A stretch of 64,000 nucleotides of DNA from the NCBI GenBank assembly GCA_963770245.1, contig CAVYOX010000007.1, positions 254,544 to 318,543 on the forward strand. The letters run 5' to 3'. This stretch comes from PALSA-270 sp963770245. GTDB taxonomy: Bacteria; Acidobacteriota; Terriglobia; Terriglobales; Acidobacteriaceae. A program made the position numbers and the translations under genes. How positions within the stretch are numbered: position 1 is the stretch's first letter; each line of letters opens with the position of its first letter. Positions 43,254-52,639 of this stretch are shown piece after piece. A model generated the notes under the pieces. The model saw only the letters and a list, made by a program, of their open reading frames with translations. It ran no database searches and had not been told where the DNA came from.

Positions 43254-43550
43254 GCGCGAGATGGGAGGCAGCACGCCAAGGGCATCGGCGGTGAGAAATA
43301 CGACGTTGCGCGGATGTCCGCCGATTCCGGGCACCGTGCAGTTCTCGATGAAATCCACTGGGTAAGCCGCGCGCGTGTTTTCGGTCAGGCTTTCGTCGTC
43401 ATAGTCGGGAAGGCCGGTGCGGGGATTCAGCACCACATTCTCCAGCACGCAACCGCAGCGGATTGCATTCCAGATCTGCGGCTCGTTCTTTTGCGACAGC
43501 CGGATGCATTTGGCGTAGCAGCCACCCTCGGGCGCCTGCAGATTGAAATG
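43254..43550 (-). pseudogene. pckA: ATP-type PEP carboxykinase internal fragment
   Basis: The minus strand reads EGGCYAKCIRLSQKNEPQIW, then VLENVVLNPRTGLPDYDDES, LTENTRAAYPVDFIEN, and GIGGHPRNVVFLTADALGV followed by LPPISR. This is the central part of ATP-dependent PEP carboxykinase. Everything before and after is unrelated, so both ends are lost. About 100 of more than 500 residues remain. The surrounding 42952-43836 otherwise holds nothing recognisable. Confidence 0.75.
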
Positions 43551-43836
43551 CATGCGGTTACTGCGCAATACGTTGCTCGGATCGCTGACCTGGACCGATG
43601 TATTCATAATGCCTCCCACGACAACGAACATCCCCTTCTTGAGGGGTTTTGCCGGGGCCGAGGCAGCCGAAATGATGCGGCTGCTACATATCGAAACTTG
43701 AATGCGAATACGGTACTTTTGGAGAGACATTGATGTTGATGTTGTGACGGGGCATCACATTGTGTGTGATCTTGGTCACAGCCCGCAGCTCCGACTTCCC
43801 AAACAATCAAAGCTGCAGCTCGTTCACGAGGCTCGC

Positions 43837-44733
43837 TTGTTCAATATCTTCCACGCCGAATTCATCGCCCCGGGCATTAAGCGGTTCCGGATCAATGCGC
43901 CTCGCATAGCGCGCAAACAGCAGCCTGGTCAATTTGTGATGGTGCGCATTCGCGAACAAGGCGAGCGCATCCCGCTCACCATCGAAAGTTCCGATGCGGC
44001 GTGCGGCACCATCAGCATCGTGGTGCAGTCGTTGGGCAAGACGACCGAGCAGCTCAATTCCCTGAACGCAGGAGACTACATCCTCGATGTGGTTGGGCCG
44101 CTGGGAAAGCCGTCCGAGATTAGAAAGTTCGGCACGGTCGTGGTTGTGAGCGGCGGCGTAGGCACCGCGATGGCCTATCCCACGGCGGCGGCCCTGAAGC
44201 ACAAGGGGAATCGCATCATTTCCATCGTAGGCGCTCGCAACAAGGAACTGGTCATTCTCGAGCCTGAGATGCGCGAGGTCAGCGATGTGCTGATGGTGAC
44301 CACGGACGACGGGAGCTACGCAGATAAGGGTTTCGTTACCGACAAGCTACGCCAATTGATCCAGAACGGTGTGCCCATCGACCTAGTGCTGGCGGTGGGT
44401 CCAATCCCCATGATGAAAGCGGTGGCGGACATAACGCGCGGAGAGGGGATCCGAACCCTCGTGAGTTTGAATCCCATCATGATTGACGGCACGGGAATGT
44501 GCGGAGGGTGCCGGGTGCTAGTAGCGGGCAGGAGCGAATTTGCCTGCGTGGATGGACCCGAGTTCGACGCGCACCGTGTGGACTTCGATTTGCTGATGAG
44601 GCGCAATACGACCTATCGCAAACAGGAGCGGCAGGCGATGGAGAAATTCCACTGTGAGCATCAACCACGAGTCGAGAGTGGCGCAGACGTTTTGAGAGAA
44701 CCCGTCTGCGCCACCGGCGGAAGAAGAACATGA
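43837..44733 (+). CDS. NfnA/SudB-type FAD-[2Fe-2S] reductase subunit
   Basis: The preferred start is TTG 43837, after GAGG with a five-base gap (298 residues), since the homologous fold begins at FNIFHAEFIAPGIKRFRI. The frame is open to 43702. FAD-binding region: PGQFVMVRI...ERIPLTIES. NAD(P)-binding region: VVVSGGVGTAMAYPTA. The C-terminal iron-sulfur ligands are MCGGCRVLV and FACVDGPEFDAH. This is the small subunit of NADH-dependent ferredoxin:NADP oxidoreductase (NfnAB) or sulfide dehydrogenase. Its stop overlaps the next gene's ATG by four bases (ATGA), so the subunits are coupled. Cytoplasmic. Confidence 0.85.
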   Translation: MFNIFHAEFIAPGIKRFRINAPRIARKQQPGQFVMVRIREQGERIPLTIESSDAACGTISIVVQSLGKTTEQLNSLNAGDYILDVVGPLGKPSEIRKFGTVVVVSGGVGTAMAYPTAAALKHKGNRIISIVGARNKELVILEPEMREVSDVLMVTTDDGSYADKGFVTDKLRQLIQNGVPIDLVLAVGPIPMMKAVADITRGEGIRTLVSLNPIMIDGTGMCGGCRVLVAGRSEFACVDGPEFDAHRVDFDLLMRRNTTYRKQERQAMEKFHCEHQPRVESGADVLREPVCATGGRRT

Positions 44734-46178
44734 CGCAACCCGTCAAGCCTTCGCTGAATGTGTTGCCGCTCAAGCAGCGCATGAAAGTTCCCCGCCAGCC
44801 TATGCCCGAGCAACCGCCAGAAACCCGGGCCGGGTGCTTCACGGAAGTGAATCTCGGCTACAGCGCGGAACTCGCGCGTCAGGAAGCGATCCGGTGCCTG
44901 GAATGCGCCAGGCCCGCTTGCACCGATCACTGCCCGGTCGGGGTAAAGGTCCGCGAGTTTGTGCGGCAGATCGTGGCCGGCGACTTCCTGGCTGCGGCTG
45001 CCAAGATCCGCGAGGACAATGTTCTGCCCGCGATTACAGGCCGCGTGTGCCCGCAGGAGGACCACTGCGAAGGCGGTTGCGTGATGGGCAAGAAGGTGAA
45101 GCCCCTCGGGATCGGATACCTCGAGCGCTTCGTTGCTGACTATGAGCAGCGTATGGGGATTCGCAACCTGCCTGACGCTCCTCCCAGTGGAAAGAAAGTG
45201 GCGGTGGTGGGTAGCGGGCCCTCTGGGCTGACAGTGGCTGGAGATCTTGTGCAAAAGGGCCACAAGGTTCGAGTGTTTGAGGCGCTGCATGAACTCGGGG
45301 GTGTTCTCGTCTATGGAATCCCAGAATTTCGTCTTCCCAAGCAGATCATTCGCGAGCAGATCGATTACATGCGAGACATGGGAGTGGAGTTTGAAACCAA
45401 CGTCGTCATCGGCAGAACCGTGACCATCGACGAGCTTATGGAAGGAGAAGGCTACGACGCGGTTTTCATCGGCACGGGGGCTGGGTCACCCGTATTCATG
45501 AATATTCCCGGCGAACATCTGAACGGCGTCTATTCCGCGAACGAATTCTTGACGCGAGTCAATTTGATGCGGGCTTACAAGTTCCCGTCTTATGACGAGC
45601 CGATGATCGATTTGCACGAGAAAGACGTGGCTGTGATCGGCGGCGGAAACACCGCGCTTGACGCTATCCGCTCGGCGCTGCGTCTGGGGGCACGCACAGC
45701 CTGCGTACTCTATCGCCGCAGCGAGTCCGAGATGCCAGCGCGCGCGGAGGAGACGAAACACGCGCGGGAAGAAGGCATCGATTTTCACATGCTGACGAAT
45801 CCGGTCGAGTTCTTGGCCGACGGAGAAGGCTGGCTCGGCGGTATCCGCTGCGTACGCATGGAGCTCGGTAACCCGGACCCATCGGGTCGAAGACGACCAG
45901 TTCCAATCGCCGGATCTGAATTCGATCTGCCCATTTCGGTCGCTGTGATCGCCATCGGCACAAACGCTAATCCGATTGTGCAAAGCACAACTCCCGGTCT
46001 GGGGACGGACAGGCGCGGCTACATCCAAGCCGATTCCGAAACCCAGCGCACCTCGCGAAAAGGCGTGTTTGCCGGAGGCGACATCGTCACCGGAAGCGCC
46101 ACCGTAATTCTGGCTATGGGGTCTGGGCGCAGGGCCGCAAACTCCATTCACGAGTATCTGACCACCGGGCAATGGTGA
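44730..46178 (+). CDS. NfnB/glutamate-synthase small-subunit-type flavoprotein
   Basis: 482 residues. The N-terminal [4Fe-4S] domain has CLECARPACTDHCPVGV and CPQEDHCEGGC. Two dinucleotide-binding folds follow: VAVVGSGPSGLTVAGDL and VAVIGGGNTALDAIRSALR. The C-terminal FAD segment is GVFAGGDIVTGSATVILAMG. This is the GltA/NfnB type; paired with NfnA, it would make the electron-bifurcating ferredoxin:NAD(P) transhydrogenase. As a lone gene it could be a GOGAT small subunit, but the coupled NfnA-type partner favours Nfn. Two small Cys-rich genes follow downstream. Confidence 0.88.
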   Translation: MTQPVKPSLNVLPLKQRMKVPRQPMPEQPPETRAGCFTEVNLGYSAELARQEAIRCLECARPACTDHCPVGVKVREFVRQIVAGDFLAAAAKIREDNVLPAITGRVCPQEDHCEGGCVMGKKVKPLGIGYLERFVADYEQRMGIRNLPDAPPSGKKVAVVGSGPSGLTVAGDLVQKGHKVRVFEALHELGGVLVYGIPEFRLPKQIIREQIDYMRDMGVEFETNVVIGRTVTIDELMEGEGYDAVFIGTGAGSPVFMNIPGEHLNGVYSANEFLTRVNLMRAYKFPSYDEPMIDLHEKDVAVIGGGNTALDAIRSALRLGARTACVLYRRSESEMPARAEETKHAREEGIDFHMLTNPVEFLADGEGWLGGIRCVRMELGNPDPSGRRRPVPIAGSEFDLPISVAVIAIGTNANPIVQSTTPGLGTDRRGYIQADSETQRTSRKGVFAGGDIVTGSATVILAMGSGRRAANSIHEYLTTGQW

Positions 46179-46206
46179 GGTAGATCTGATCTAAGGAGAT
46201 CGAGAC

Positions 46207-46371
46207 ATGAACACGGTACCCAAATGCGAAAACTGTGGTTTCAAGCGCTACGCGGAAGAGCGTCCCAATTCCTGGCGCGCCCGCTTCTGGCGCTGGCACA
46301 CTCGTTGGTGCCCAGGCTGGAAGGCGTATCAGCGATGGTTGGCAGAGCGCGCTGGCAAGTCACCAACTTGA
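46207..46371 (+). CDS. small Cys/Trp-rich protein, 54 aa
   Basis: 54 residues, MNTVPKCENCGFKRYAEERP..., with AAGGAGAT seven bases before the ATG. Cys pairs: CENC near the N-terminus and a single C in TRWCPGW, together with several Trp and Arg residues. It may bind zinc or iron through few Cys, but no family is recognised. It lies 28 bases after the NfnB-type gene and is probably in the same transcript. Short genes of this size are often missed. Confidence 0.6.
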   Translation: MNTVPKCENCGFKRYAEERPNSWRARFWRWHTRWCPGWKAYQRWLAERAGKSPT

Positions 46372-46490
46372 GGTCACGGCCGATGGTGGGTGTGATGTCG
46401 CTCACGTCAGGCGGTGGCTGGAGTCACTGTCTGTAGGGGCCCGGAAAGCTGTAATTGAATGTCTGAAGAGAGTGAAACTGGAGGTGCCAT

Positions 46491-46796
46491 ATGATCGACA
46501 GCCTGTTTTTCGCCGGATTTGATCCTCTGCACGAGGTGCCTAAAGTGTGCACCGTCTGCGCTTTGCTGCCTCCGATATTCAGCTACGACTACCATTGGCT
46601 AGACCAGAACGGAAATCCACAAAAGACCACAGGCTTCTGTTGCGTCGCTTGTGCCACACAACTGTTGAAAAAACTGGAGGGGGCCGAATCGCAGGAGTGG
46701 GCGGAGGAAGAAGCCGCCCTCGAAGAGGACGCTTTTGATGTGACCGAGTTCCGCGAGTATCGGCTCGCGGCATTCGAGGGCCGCAGCCATCGCTAG
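46491..46796 (+). CDS. small Cys-pair protein
   Basis: 101 residues from ATG 46491 with GGAGG just upstream. Two Cys clusters, VCTVCALLPP and GFCCVACATQLL, make a zinc-ribbon-like layout. The C-terminus is acidic (EEEAALEEDAFD). No family is recognised. It follows the 54-residue gene by 119 bases on the same strand as the Nfn pair, so a shared role in iron-sulfur or redox metabolism is possible but unproven. Confidence 0.6.
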   Translation: MIDSLFFAGFDPLHEVPKVCTVCALLPPIFSYDYHWLDQNGNPQKTTGFCCVACATQLLKKLEGAESQEWAEEEAALEEDAFDVTEFREYRLAAFEGRSHR

Positions 46797-47560
46797 CGGA
46801 TCCGACTTCCTCTTATGCCCTTAGAGCGCCAAGACATAAAACTTGTGTGAGTGGCATGAATGTGATCGGCTCCCGATTTCTTACATTATCGCGACTTCAC
46901 CCGGAATCCTCAGTTAGCGAGAGGCCTGTTATCGATGCTTGAAAATTACCGGGGTCCCTCGTACTGCCACTTCAATGCTGCCCAATCTCGCATGCCCGGA
47001 ACGTAGTTTCGCTGATAGGTCGAGATGAAGAAGCCTAAAACCGCACACCGTTGACTGGGCGCAGATCGAGCGCTTCCTCGCGACCATGCTGATCGTGGGG
47101 GTGGAAGAATCAGGGATCAAGGTTCTTCTTGGTTTTGAAGTGATAACCGCTGGCCGCTTTTGCAGTGATCACCGAGGCTTCCGCTACTCCTTCAACCTCG
47201 ATTACGCTCTCTTGAGGGCCTCCAGGCTGTTAAATTGATCCAGCGAGTTGAGCCGCAGACACCAGGGAGCAACGCTTTGCATGTCCTCTGGTTGACCGTG
47301 AGCTGCGCTTAACCACGAATGCGACAAGCCCATTAGATCCCGACGCAACGCTCGTCTCGGTGGGCCGCAAGAAACAGAGCGAATGAGAAGATGTGCAGAA
47401 AACCCTGAATCCGAATAGATGACGCAGCCCTCCGTTGATGGCTACGAATCTCTTGCGGATCTGTGCCTGCACCAAGAGCTAGAAAGAATCGGATAAGTTT
47501 ATTGTCACGGTGGCGCCGCTGATGCCGGCGTCGGGTTGGGTAACCTTGATGGCGACGCCT
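46797..47560. other. intergenic, no gene seen
   Basis: 764 bases without a recognisable protein or RNA. Short frames on both strands lack ribosome binding sites and domain signatures. This may be decayed coding sequence. Confidence 0.4.
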
Positions 47561-49252
47561 CTAGGGTGAAGCTGACGACGAAGATCCAGCTAGGGTATTG
47601 ATCAGATTCTGTCCGTTCGGACTTCCCCATCCGGTTACAAGATCATAGCCAACGACGGCGTTGTACGATTTCCCATCGCCATTGTTATTATTTCCGCTGG
47701 TGATGTCGTGGAAGACATCGTTGTAGCTGGCACCCTTACCAATTGAATAGATGGTTGGGTTTATAAACCCCAAAGTTGAGTTCCCGTTGGCCACCACTTG
47801 TTGATTGACGAGCGCAAGAAAGCCGGCCCATCGCGGCGCGGCGAAGCTGGTGCCGCCATAGTCTCCTGTACAGGATCCTTGATCGCACAGATAATTGTCA
47901 GTATTTGCTTCCGCAGCCACATCCGGAACATTGCGTATCGTCGTGGAAGCCTGGTTGGAGGAATTGGCTACGCCGGCCTGCCAACTCGGAATCGTGAAGC
48001 CATCGTCGGCAGGGCCGCCACTGCTGTCGAGCCATGCCGTTTCTGATTGCCAAGGACCGCCTGCGCCATTCGTGGTCAAATCCGTTCCGCCGACGGCCAC
48101 CACGTAAACGGATTCCGCCGGATAGCTATTGTCTGTCGAGTTCGACCCCGTGAACGCTCCCGCGTCTCCAGATGCCACGAAAAGATTCTGGCCTTGCGCA
48201 GCAAATTCCTGGAATATCGGGTCAAGCTGCGCCGTGTCATCCGGATTCCATCCCCACGAGCAGCTGAGTTGCTTGGCGACATTTTCGGTTGCCATTTCAT
48301 TGAATATGTCAACGTCGCCGACACCGATTTGCGAAGTGCTTGGAGCGATATAGACGCGAATTTGGCTCATCCCGGGAGCCATGGACGCCGCCTGCACGAT
48401 ATCCAGAACTTGTTCCCCATCATCGCCATCTGAGCCGGCGCTGGCGCCGTCGAGCAGCACGTTCTGAATGGGAACGCTATTGGGCTGTCCTGCAAAGCTC
48501 GCCGATACATCGCTCAAGTTGTAGCCGTCGAACTCCAACAGCCCCACTGCCTGGCCACTGCCTGTGAGAGCGGAGCCGCCGTAATAGGCTGCACGCATGT
48601 CGCTACCAAGGTACGCACCACTCGCTCCCGAGCCAGTGCTGTTGCGGCGAAAGTTCGCTGGGGCCCTTTTGAACTTCGGACGTGGTAAGGAGAAATCGTT
48701 CAGCCCCGCAATGTGCGTCACCGGGACGCTCAGGTCGAGCGAAGGCTCACGGTCCGGGGAATAGAAAGTACGGTTCTCCGTGGGATGGCGATAGGTCGTC
48801 ATCGCCACATGGAAAGCCTTGTTGATCTGTGACACTGTGCCATTAATATGCACCAGCAGGCGATTCGCAGGTGTATCGGTCACGCTGAAACCTTTAGATC
48901 TGGCGAACTTCACCACAGCCTGGTAATCCTGCTTCGTGGGGCCAAACTGTTGCGTGAACTGAGCGACAGTAAGAAAATGCCGGTAATCGGGGCTCGATGA
49001 GTCATAAAGCCGGTTCAATAGGTTCGTCAGTTCGCTTTGATTGCGAAGTGGCAAAATGATCGCAAGCCTCATGCGTTGACTTTTTGACATCGGACCGACG
49101 CGCGCGGCTTGGCCGTTGGTAACGCCAGGGCGAACATGCTTATGCAATACCTGAAATCGCTTTCGGGCTGCCGCTGGACTTGAGAAAAAACATAGCGCGA
49201 CGAGGCAAATAGGAACGGCAAGCCCAGTGCGACCTCTCTTGCTCGTTCTCAC
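47561..49252 (-). CDS. S53 peptidase (sedolisin/kumamolisin type) with pro-domain
   Basis: 563 residues. A signal peptide (LAVPICLVALCFFSSPAAA) is followed by the inhibitory pro-domain, residues ~35-190, with YRHFLTVAQFTQQFGP. The catalytic triad is visible: Glu280 and Asp284 in GEQVLDIVQAASMAPG, and Ser469 in YGGTSFAAP. The oxyanion Asp is Asp363 in ASGDAGAF. A C-terminal calcium-site segment has VFHDITSGNNN. It is a secreted serine-carboxyl protease active at acidic pH, typical for Acidobacteriota. Monocistronic, with no immunity or secretion gene nearby. Confidence 0.92.
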   Translation of the reverse strand: MRTSKRGRTGLAVPICLVALCFFSSPAAARKRFQVLHKHVRPGVTNGQAARVGPMSKSQRMRLAIILPLRNQSELTNLLNRLYDSSSPDYRHFLTVAQFTQQFGPTKQDYQAVVKFARSKGFSVTDTPANRLLVHINGTVSQINKAFHVAMTTYRHPTENRTFYSPDREPSLDLSVPVTHIAGLNDFSLPRPKFKRAPANFRRNSTGSGASGAYLGSDMRAAYYGGSALTGSGQAVGLLEFDGYNLSDVSASFAGQPNSVPIQNVLLDGASAGSDGDDGEQVLDIVQAASMAPGMSQIRVYIAPSTSQIGVGDVDIFNEMATENVAKQLSCSWGWNPDDTAQLDPIFQEFAAQGQNLFVASGDAGAFTGSNSTDNSYPAESVYVVAVGGTDLTTNGAGGPWQSETAWLDSSGGPADDGFTIPSWQAGVANSSNQASTTIRNVPDVAAEANTDNYLCDQGSCTGDYGGTSFAAPRWAGFLALVNQQVVANGNSTLGFINPTIYSIGKGASYNDVFHDITSGNNNNGDGKSYNAVVGYDLVTGWGSPNGQNLINTLAGSSSSASP

Positions 49253-49424
49253 TTTTTTCTTATCCTTTCGACCTTCTTAAGTTCGACGAGATGGCACACT
49301 GAATAAGGTGTATTGATGCCAGGCGGCTGGCCAAAGTACCGACATCTTAGCGCACCTCAGTCTGGATTTCCAGTTTGCCAAACTAAGCCGGACGAAGTGT
49401 TTTTCCTCAGCTTCTCCGGTCCAT

Positions 49425-49973
49425 TGCCTCGGCGATAAAGACGGGCAGTTCAACATTTTTCCTTCCGACTTTCAGAGCAACTGCAAGGGGCCGCGGATGA
49501 CGCGATGCTCAAAAGTGCGACCTTCGCCAACGAACTGGCCGAGTGGCTACGGTGGATCGATGCCGGGGAGATGTCTTTCGTGCTCGACTCTTGCGATTCG
49601 GCCAGCAGTGTGGAGGCGAACCATTTCAAACCTGGGCCGATGGGTAGCCGTGGGCTGGGTCACCTTGCCTATGACAAGAGGATGCGGATTCTGGCGGCCA
49701 GCCAGTCCAACAATGCGGCGCGGGAATCCGGAAAGGCGGACTGGAAGCCGGCAGACCAGAAAATCACGGGGCAAATGGCTCAGCTACGCGGCAGGCGAAG
49801 TGCCTAAGTTTCGCGAGAGTGGTGTGGTGAAGACCGAAAAAGGCATGACGCGCATTGGCGCGCACACGCCCTATGTGAAGTCCGGCCAGATTCCCGCTGT
49901 CTTCGATCTCTCGAAGAGAGACAAATTCGTCCATCTTAAGGCTACATTGGAATGGGACACCCGAGTGGATTGA
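49425..49973 (+). pseudogene. caspase-like (C14) peptidase remnant
   Basis: Three frames carry parts of one protein. One gives GDKDGQFNIFPSDFQ. Another gives FANELAEWLRWIDAGEMSFV, then LDSCDSASSVEANHFKPGPM and GHLAYDKRMRILAASQSNNA. A third gives YAAGEVPKFRESG and SGQIPAVFDLSKRD. The D-S-C-D-S block matches the catalytic Cys region of bacterial caspase-fold proteins, and the N-terminal part with the His is missing. At least two frameshifts. No gene is evident in 49974-50099 or 49253-49424. Confidence 0.55.
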
Positions 49974-50099
49974 ACTCGTAAGTGTATACCCGCTGGGGGA
50001 ACTCCCGATTGAATTAGCGAAACGATAGCACGCCACCTGAAGATCCCGGCACACTGGCGCGCGGCAACCTTAGCCTGCGAGGAGTTTTATAATCCTCCT

Positions 50100-50672
50100 G
50101 TGGTTGCCGGTTTAGTTAGAACTATTCCGTTAGCTCTCGCGTTAGCAGGGTTGCTCCGAAGCAGCCCGCCGGCCGCTCAGCGCGCGGTCGCGTCCGGGAG
50201 CCAAGCCTCGGCGACGACGGGCCAGGAAACGAAGCAGGGCGTTGACCGAATTCTGGCAACCATAATTCAATCGAGCTCAACCAACACGCGCGCATACAAA
50301 GTTGTGATACGAAATGACGGGAGCGCCACGGCAGAAATCAGCGGCGGCAGCTCTGACTCTCGGACTGAGCCACCGCGATCGCAGCAGTTTTCTCCCGGAA
50401 CGATCGATACAAAAACGCTACGGCGCCTGCTTATGGTGATCGGCGATGTTAACAGAATTCCGACCGGAGCCTGCGCGAAATCGGTTTCCTTCGGAACGCG
50501 CACTCAGATTAGCTACGCGAGCAAGACTAGTGGAGATCTGCAATGCATTCGGCAGCCAGCATCGGGCGGAGATCAGGCGCTACTGCAAGCATCTGAAGAC
50601 TTGGGTAAATTCGTGCAGACAAGCTTGAGTCAACTAAAGATTAACGTCAGGCCTGTCCGTTCGAACCAGTAG
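50100..50672 (+). CDS. exported hypothetical protein
   Basis: 190 residues from GTG 50100. A signal peptide (RTIPLALALAGLLRSSPP) precedes a Ser/Thr/Gln-rich stretch, then ILATIIQSSSTNTRAYKVVI, DVNRIPTGACAKSVSFGTRT, and a second Cys in GDLQCIRQPA. The two Cys could form a disulfide bond in the periplasm. I recognise no family. It follows the caspase-like remnant but is not clearly in an operon. Confidence 0.6.
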   Translation: MVAGLVRTIPLALALAGLLRSSPPAAQRAVASGSQASATTGQETKQGVDRILATIIQSSSTNTRAYKVVIRNDGSATAEISGGSSDSRTEPPRSQQFSPGTIDTKTLRRLLMVIGDVNRIPTGACAKSVSFGTRTQISYASKTSGDLQCIRQPASGGDQALLQASEDLGKFVQTSLSQLKINVRPVRSNQ

Positions 50673-50797
50673 AACGCAACTGATCGTTTCGGTTTTGGCT
50701 GGGGCTTCGGAGTGGCTTCGTCGACATTTTTCTTGAGCCATAGAATTTCGCTGTTCGTCTCATCGAAGCCGTGTTTTGCTCGGGTCTAAGCCGTACT

Positions 50798-51049
50798 TCA
50801 GGGCGGGCGCAAGCAACTCGTCATTGGTCCTTCTGAGCAACGCTTCTCTCGCCCTTTTATCCAAATCCGCTCTGACCTCCGGGCAAGCTCTGACTTCTCC
50901 TGTTCTTGGGACTCTTCGAGCCGCCGCGCCTCGCAGTGGTGCCCGTTCGGGCAATCGAAGAACATGACATGATTAGCACCATTGTGCTGAACCTCGTTGG
51001 AAACGAAACGGGCATCGTAGTCAATGCCGCATTTATCGCAGCGAACCAC
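50798..51049 (-). CDS. possible zinc-ribbon small protein
   Basis: 83 residues from GTG 51049: VRCDKCGIDYDARFVSNEVQ, then HVMFFDCPNGHHCEARRLEE and a charged tail. CDKC and the CPNGHHC segment resemble a treble-clef or rubredoxin-like zinc site. The C-terminal part may be frameshifted. No strong ribosome binding site. Low certainty. Confidence 0.35.
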   Translation of the reverse strand: MVRCDKCGIDYDARFVSNEVQHNGANHVMFFDCPNGHHCEARRLEESQEQEKSELARRSERIWIKGREKRCSEGPMTSCLRPP

Positions 51050-51789
51050 AATGGTCCTGCCGGGGAACTGGGAAAGTGCGTCGTCGTATTTGGTGCGACC
51101 TCCCGTCGCCGCATCCGCCCGTTAGACGTTCCACCGTGGCGCTTTGCGCTCGGTTGGCGAAGTCGGAGCATGTCCGGCCCGCTCTAGATGCTTGACCCAT
51201 GATACTGAAAACTCGTCAAATTCGTCCATATTCGCGACGCCGGTGCCTAGCCTTCATATTCCTCCTATTGCACCGTCCCATTGCCGGGGTCTGTGAGGCA
51301 GGGCACTGGTCGAAGTCGTCACGAGCGTCATGGATTGTAGCCGCAAGGTGTCTTATCGAATCCGCTCGCCTACCAATGAAGGTCGCAGGCGGCGAGAAAC
51401 TTCGCCAAGGTTTAATATCCTCAGAAATCTTACGCTTGGACCTCAGCTTGAACAGCTGCTGCCTCTTTCTCGACGACTAACTAAGCTTCCGCTCGGCAAT
51501 CCCAGAAGCAAAGCTCAAGAAGACAGCGCACCGCGCAAATCAGGCACTTGCCGGATCTAAGCCGGAGAGCGGCGCCGTTTCCGTCGCGATCAGCACTTCC
51601 GCTCAGAGGTGCGGTGTTACGAACGCTTCCCGAAATGCCGATTAGCGCCCTATGAGACGAGGGAGTGTTGCTCCGCCAGCGAGTCAAGACGGCCGCTGAG
51701 ACTGTAGAGTTGCTGGACTTCTGGCAGGATTACACTCGGATGCATGCGGTAAGATGGAAGCTGAACTGGCTTTTGTAAAGGGAGCGTTA
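51050..51789. other. intergenic, no gene seen
   Basis: About 740 bases with short frames on both strands and no recognised motif. Confidence 0.35.
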
Positions 51790-51996
51790 TTACTTCTTCG
51801 AAAGCTCGCCCTCGAAATGACTTTCAACATTCTCATGACTAAGCGGGTTTCCTGCTTGGGTCAATACGACAGAATAGACGACCTCATTACCTGCAAGCTG
51901 AGCGGTGATGAATGCTCCGTCTCCCGGCAATTCTTGGTAGATGAATTTCACTTTTCTGCCGTCATCAAGTGTTTTGATCCACTCTTCGTCTGGCAT
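51790..51996 (-). CDS. small hypothetical protein, 68 aa
   Basis: MPDEEWIKTLDDGRKVKFIY, then GDGAFITAQLAGNEVVYSVV and a short acidic end. The composition looks protein-like (alternating beta pattern, no low complexity), with a weak GAAGAG before the ATG. No family recognised and no operon partner. Confidence 0.45.
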   Translation of the reverse strand: MPDEEWIKTLDDGRKVKFIYQELPGDGAFITAQLAGNEVVYSVVLTQAGNPLSHENVESHFEGELSKK

Positions 51997-52639
51997 TTTC
52001 GAATCTCTTCAGGCAAGGATCAGAGTACTCGCGAGTATACGTTGTTCGGCGCCAGAAATCTCGGATGGGGGGACGCAAAGTCGCCTTCTCGGGATTCCGG
52101 CATTCGATGGTGCACCGAGGACTACAACGGAGACCTGCCCCTTGCCGCGAGTTTTTGCCCGAACGAACAACTCCTGCATCGCTTGACGGAGGAAGGGGAG
52201 AACGTTCTGGACCTCCCGCTGTACTGTTTGCATCAACCCAACAACACCTGAGCTACGGCGTTTGGCCAAATTAATTGTCAGAACTGTGCAGTGTGGATCA
52301 GCCGAACCATGCTTTTGCAAGCCTACGCTGTATCTATCGAGGAGATGAACAGTTGGCGCGAAGGGCGCTGCTCCGGCCTCTTGGAAAAAAACAATGGAAT
52401 ATGACAATATGATCAATAAATCCGATACCCAAACTGCGTAAGGCTCCGCAACCGCCCCAGTCACGCCCCGGGGCGACCCCTGACTCAGACCCTGCCAAGA
52501 GACCACCGCTCTCCGAAGTCCTCTTCCACAGACCAGGAACCGACTCCCGGAGATCGCGTCGATGATTTGGGTAGCTTCGGAAACCCATTGGAGAATTGGG
52601 CACAGTTGAGCTCGGCTGCGAACTGCCTTTTTGGAAAAC
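51997..52639. other. intergenic, no gene seen
   Basis: A minus-strand frame through this stretch is open but lacks family motifs and continues into the RluA-type gene in another frame. I do not support a gene here. Confidence 0.35.
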
